NCBI GenBank assembly: GCA_024275615.1
Contig: JAJRYU010000530.1
Coordinates: forward strand, 1-17,316
DNA: 17,316 bases
From: Planctomycetota bacterium
Lineage (GTDB): Bacteria; Planctomycetota; GCA-002687715; DRQF01
Reading direction: 5' to 3'
The notes beneath the pieces are model-generated. The model worked only from the letters and a program-made list of their open reading frames with translations, was not told the DNA's origin and did no database searches. Both the position numbers and the translations under genes were made by a program. Below, piece by piece: positions 15,433-17,316 of the stretch. Within the stretch, counting starts at the first letter, position 1, and each line of letters starts with the position of its first letter.

Positions 15433-15912
15433 ATGGTACGAAGCGCAACAAAACCATTAAGACTCGATGAAATCGATCAGAACATACTCTCGGCGCTAAC
15501 CCAGCAGGGACGGATTTCGAATGCTTCCTTGGCCCGTCAAGTCGGCCTTTCAGAATCCGCAACTTTGGAAAGGGTCAGGAGACTGGAAAAATCCGGGATC
15601 ATCTTGGGCTACTCCGCCCGTGTGGTCCCCGATGCCCTTGGACAAGGCACCATGGCAATCGCCAATCTCCGGATGATTGCATCAAGCCCAGAAGAACAGG
15701 CTGCCGCACTTGAGACTCTTCTTTCCTCGCCTCATGTCGCATCTTGCTATCGCGTATTAGGCCCCCATGACATGTGCGCCCAGATCACCGCAGTTGACCT
15801 TGCGGAACTGGACCAGATTCTCAACAAGGAGCTGCGGCAGATTTCGGGAATTCAAATTTTGGAGACCATGGTGGTCACCAGAGCCCTCAAAGAACATCCC
15901 TGGCCACGCTGA
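15433..15912 (+). CDS. Lrp/AsnC-family transcriptional regulator
   Basis: Proteins of this family bind DNA as dimers or octamers and usually respond to an amino acid. The 159-residue protein is typical in length. Residues about 11-60 form the winged HTH (LDEIDQNILSALTQQGRIS, then LARQVGLSESATLERVRRL), and about 72-152 form the RAM ligand-binding domain, with VASCYRVLGPHDM (102-114) in place of the usual cY.vtG.yD turn. The ATG at 15433 is chosen because AAAGGAGG (15417-15424) lies 8 nt before it; an upstream ATG at 15388 would add 15 residues not seen in the family. The effector and targets are not evident. Its neighbours are not amino-acid genes, so it does not obviously control them. It is separated from the previous gene by a candidate terminator. 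Confidence 0.93.
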   Translation: MVRSATKPLRLDEIDQNILSALTQQGRISNASLARQVGLSESATLERVRRLEKSGIILGYSARVVPDALGQGTMAIANLRMIASSPEEQAAALETLLSSPHVASCYRVLGPHDMCAQITAVDLAELDQILNKELRQISGIQILETMVVTRALKEHPWPR

Positions 15913-15973
15913 TGGCGATAGTTGTGGTGTAAAAAATTGCGCAGGAATGAACCAGAGTTGCTAATCTCTTGCC

Positions 15974-16969
15974 ATGCGAACCACGATTTTCGTTCTCGTT
16001 CTGTCTACAGTCCTTAGTCTTCGGGCCCAGACACCTCGCCACCTCGGACCCCTTCTTGAATTCCCAATCAAAGGCTGGGACTTCGGCTCCGTCATTCAAG
16101 GAACACACAAGAAAAAAACACTGCGATTGACGAACAAAGGTGACGCCGATTTGATTATCCAATTGGCCAAAGTGACCTGCGGTTGTTTGAGCGTGACAGT
16201 CACAAAGAAGAAGATTCCCCCGGGCGAATCGGCCAGTTTGGTGGTGTCTTTGGATAGCAACCGGCAGCGTGGGCGCATCAAGAAACACATCATCGTCACG
16301 AGTAACTCAAGACAACACGGACAGGTGTTCATTCCGGTCTTTGGCGAAATCAAACCCGTTTATCGTCTGGAACATGACAACTTGGATTTCGGCTTGGTTA
16401 TAGCAGGCAAAACAGCAAAAGTGGAAATGAAGGTCTTTGCCCTTCCCGGAGCACACCCCAAGGTCGGCACAATTTCGCTACGTCACGAGGCACTCAAGAT
16501 TACCACACGTGTTTTCGCCGAAGAAAATGGGACCCACGGTCTCATCATAACGGCGATTTTGAAGCAAACGGCCAAACCTGGACGCCTCGTGGTCCCCGTT
16601 CGCATCAACTTGCTCGAAGACAAAGTTGATGCGCTTCGCTTTGTTGTTGTCGGCGCGGTTTTGGGTGACATTCGCATATCGCCAACAAAACTCAGTCTGC
16701 CTGCAATTAAGAGCAGCAAGACAAGGGAGATCACTGTCGAACTCTCCAGTTTCGGCAAGACTCCATTTCGCGTCGAGAGAGCTTCCTGCATCGATCCCCA
16801 TGTGACAGTTGAGAAGGACTCCGAGTCAGCTCAAGAAAAGCACACTATGATCGTCAAGATTGCCCCCGCTGGCTTCGTGGGCTTCATCCGTACCCGAATC
16901 TACCTTGTCACAAATAGGGCCGATCAACGTGTTTTTACCATACCCCTCCAGGTGGAAGTGAGACGTTAG
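15974..16969 (+). CDS. Secreted DUF1573 protein with Ig/hydin-like repeats
   Basis: This 331-residue protein has a signal peptide (RTTIFVLVLSTVLSLRA, likely cleaved before QTPRH). The first domain matches DUF1573: WDFGSVIQGTHKKKTLRLTN, then a Cys-Gly-Cys at 69-71 and IPPGESASLVV. Two further segments share the same beta pattern, one beginning LDFGLVIAGKTAKVEM (about residue 135) and one at LSLPAIKSSKTREITVEL (about 240), so the protein is probably three ASPM/SPD-2/hydin-like Ig repeats. The function of DUF1573 is unknown; it is common in exported proteins of Bacteroidota, Planctomycetota and Verrucomicrobiota. The Cys-Gly-Cys could bind metal or take part in thiol chemistry, which is inference. 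The ATG at 15974 gives a good signal peptide but has no clear Shine-Dalgarno. It lies 61 bp after the Lrp gene and could be read through from it. Confidence 0.85.
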   Translation: MRTTIFVLVLSTVLSLRAQTPRHLGPLLEFPIKGWDFGSVIQGTHKKKTLRLTNKGDADLIIQLAKVTCGCLSVTVTKKKIPPGESASLVVSLDSNRQRGRIKKHIIVTSNSRQHGQVFIPVFGEIKPVYRLEHDNLDFGLVIAGKTAKVEMKVFALPGAHPKVGTISLRHEALKITTRVFAEENGTHGLIITAILKQTAKPGRLVVPVRINLLEDKVDALRFVVVGAVLGDIRISPTKLSLPAIKSSKTREITVELSSFGKTPFRVERASCIDPHVTVEKDSESAQEKHTMIVKIAPAGFVGFIRTRIYLVTNRADQRVFTIPLQVEVRR

Positions 16970-17000
16970 GCCTTTATAAAGCTCGATGGCCTCAGTTTTC

Positions 17001-17032
17001 ATTCGCCAATATGTGCCAAAATGGCGAATTTT
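17001..17032. terminator. Perfect 8-bp inverted repeat after the DUF1573 gene
   Basis: ATTCGCCA (17001-17008) and TGGCGAAT (17022-17029) form an 8-bp stem around a 13-base loop, ending in TTTT. An alternative small hairpin GCCA-AAA-TGGC (17015-17025) would use the same right arm, so the two cannot form together. It may be a weak terminator for the gene at 15974 or an operator or leader element for the gene at 17141. Confidence 0.4.
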
Positions 17033-17140
17033 CCCCCAGAATCCAAATATTCGTATTCACCGACGAATCGCAAAAGTCGAAGCCCCACATCTGTCTGGCG
17101 GCCTTTTGGGAAGTTTCTGAACCGGGAGGAATCACTGAAA

Positions 17141-17316
17141 ATGTTTGCGACGACATTCAATTTCGGAGGTACATTCGTTTCCGGGAGCCTCTTGTTCGCA
17201 GGCCTGTGTGCTCTGCTTGCCGCCAGCAAGGGTAGATCCGCAATCGCTTGGGGTCTCACGGGGTTCTTCTTTCAGTGTTTCGGTTTGTTGTTTGTTCTTC
17301 TTGCGGGCGACCTCAA
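17141..17316 (+). CDS. Small membrane protein, 3' truncated by the window end
   Basis: An ATG at 17141 opens a frame that runs to the last base (58 complete codons). GGGAGGA at 17124-17130 lies 10 nt upstream. The visible protein starts FATTFNFGGTF and has one hydrophobic segment (GSLLFAGLCALLAA), a short basic turn SKGRSAIAW and a second segment (GLTGFFFQCFGLLFVLLAG). A KGRS-x-x-x-W turn between two helices is common in small bacterial membrane proteins of unknown role. The ribosome binding site and hydrophobic pattern make it more credible than the overlapping frames on either strand. Its full length and function cannot be judged here. Confidence 0.65.
   Translation, partial: MFATTFNFGGTFVSGSLLFAGLCALLAASKGRSAIAWGLTGFFFQCFGLLFVLLAGDL

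Noticed and set aside
17011..17235. 74-codon plus-strand frame overlapping the truncated gene
   Set aside because: It starts inside the inverted repeat without a ribosome binding site and is not hydrophobic or domain-like, whereas the frame at 17141 has GGGAGGA and membrane segments.
1..17316. Defence island, CRISPR array, transposon or prophage
   Set aside because: No nuclease, transposase, integrase, Cas or phage structural motifs and no regularly spaced repeats are seen; the genes are mainly housekeeping and envelope genes.
1..17316. tRNA or other structural RNA genes
   Set aside because: Gaps between genes are short, and none shows a cloverleaf with the conserved T-loop GGTTCRA or another recognisable RNA pattern.

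Overview
The window looks like ordinary chromosome from a diderm (outer-membrane) bacterium of moderate GC. I see no rRNA, tRNA, CRISPR array, insertion sequence, phage gene or recognisable defence system. Two adjacent lptF-lptG type permease genes show that the cell exports lipopolysaccharide. The mix of an FHA-transmembrane protein, a CAP-domain protein, a DUF1573 protein, a glycine-rich Ig-like surface protein and several exported proteins of unknown function suggests Planctomycetota or a relative. That assignment is inference from protein style, not from a marker gene.

Layout. 1-3442: a CAP-domain protein cut by the window start, then a membrane-anchored FHA protein with altered ligand-binding residues. 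3657-5791: lptF and lptG, overlapping by ATGA. 5833-8394 (minus): mutS, tail-to-tail with lptG. 8472-8816: a small three-helix membrane protein divergent from mutS, apparently with a non-ATG start. 8817-9208: no convincing gene. 9209-11938: a 909-residue exported protein with two Ig-like domains and a long glycine-rich region, ending at a strong terminator that also suits the converging gene. 12035-13024 (minus): a polytopic membrane protein. 13187-14221: a ThiF/MoeB-type adenylyltransferase. 14330-14734 and 14868-15284: a small lipoprotein and a small secreted coiled-coil protein. 15433-15912: an Lrp/AsnC regulator. 15974-16969: a secreted DUF1573 protein. 17141 to the window end: the start of a small membrane protein.

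Working together. Only lptF-lptG form a clear operon and a clear functional pair, as the two membrane subunits of the LPS-extracting ABC transporter. The CAP and FHA genes are co-directional and 153 bp apart, so they may be co-transcribed. The other genes appear to be separate units, several with their own Shine-Dalgarno sequences and candidate terminators or operators. The least explained items are the altered FHA domain, the glycine-rich surface protein with a hairpin over its ribosome binding site, the 13-bp repeats between mutS and the small membrane gene, and a perfect 17-bp palindrome before the small lipoprotein gene. I found no convincing new multi-gene system.
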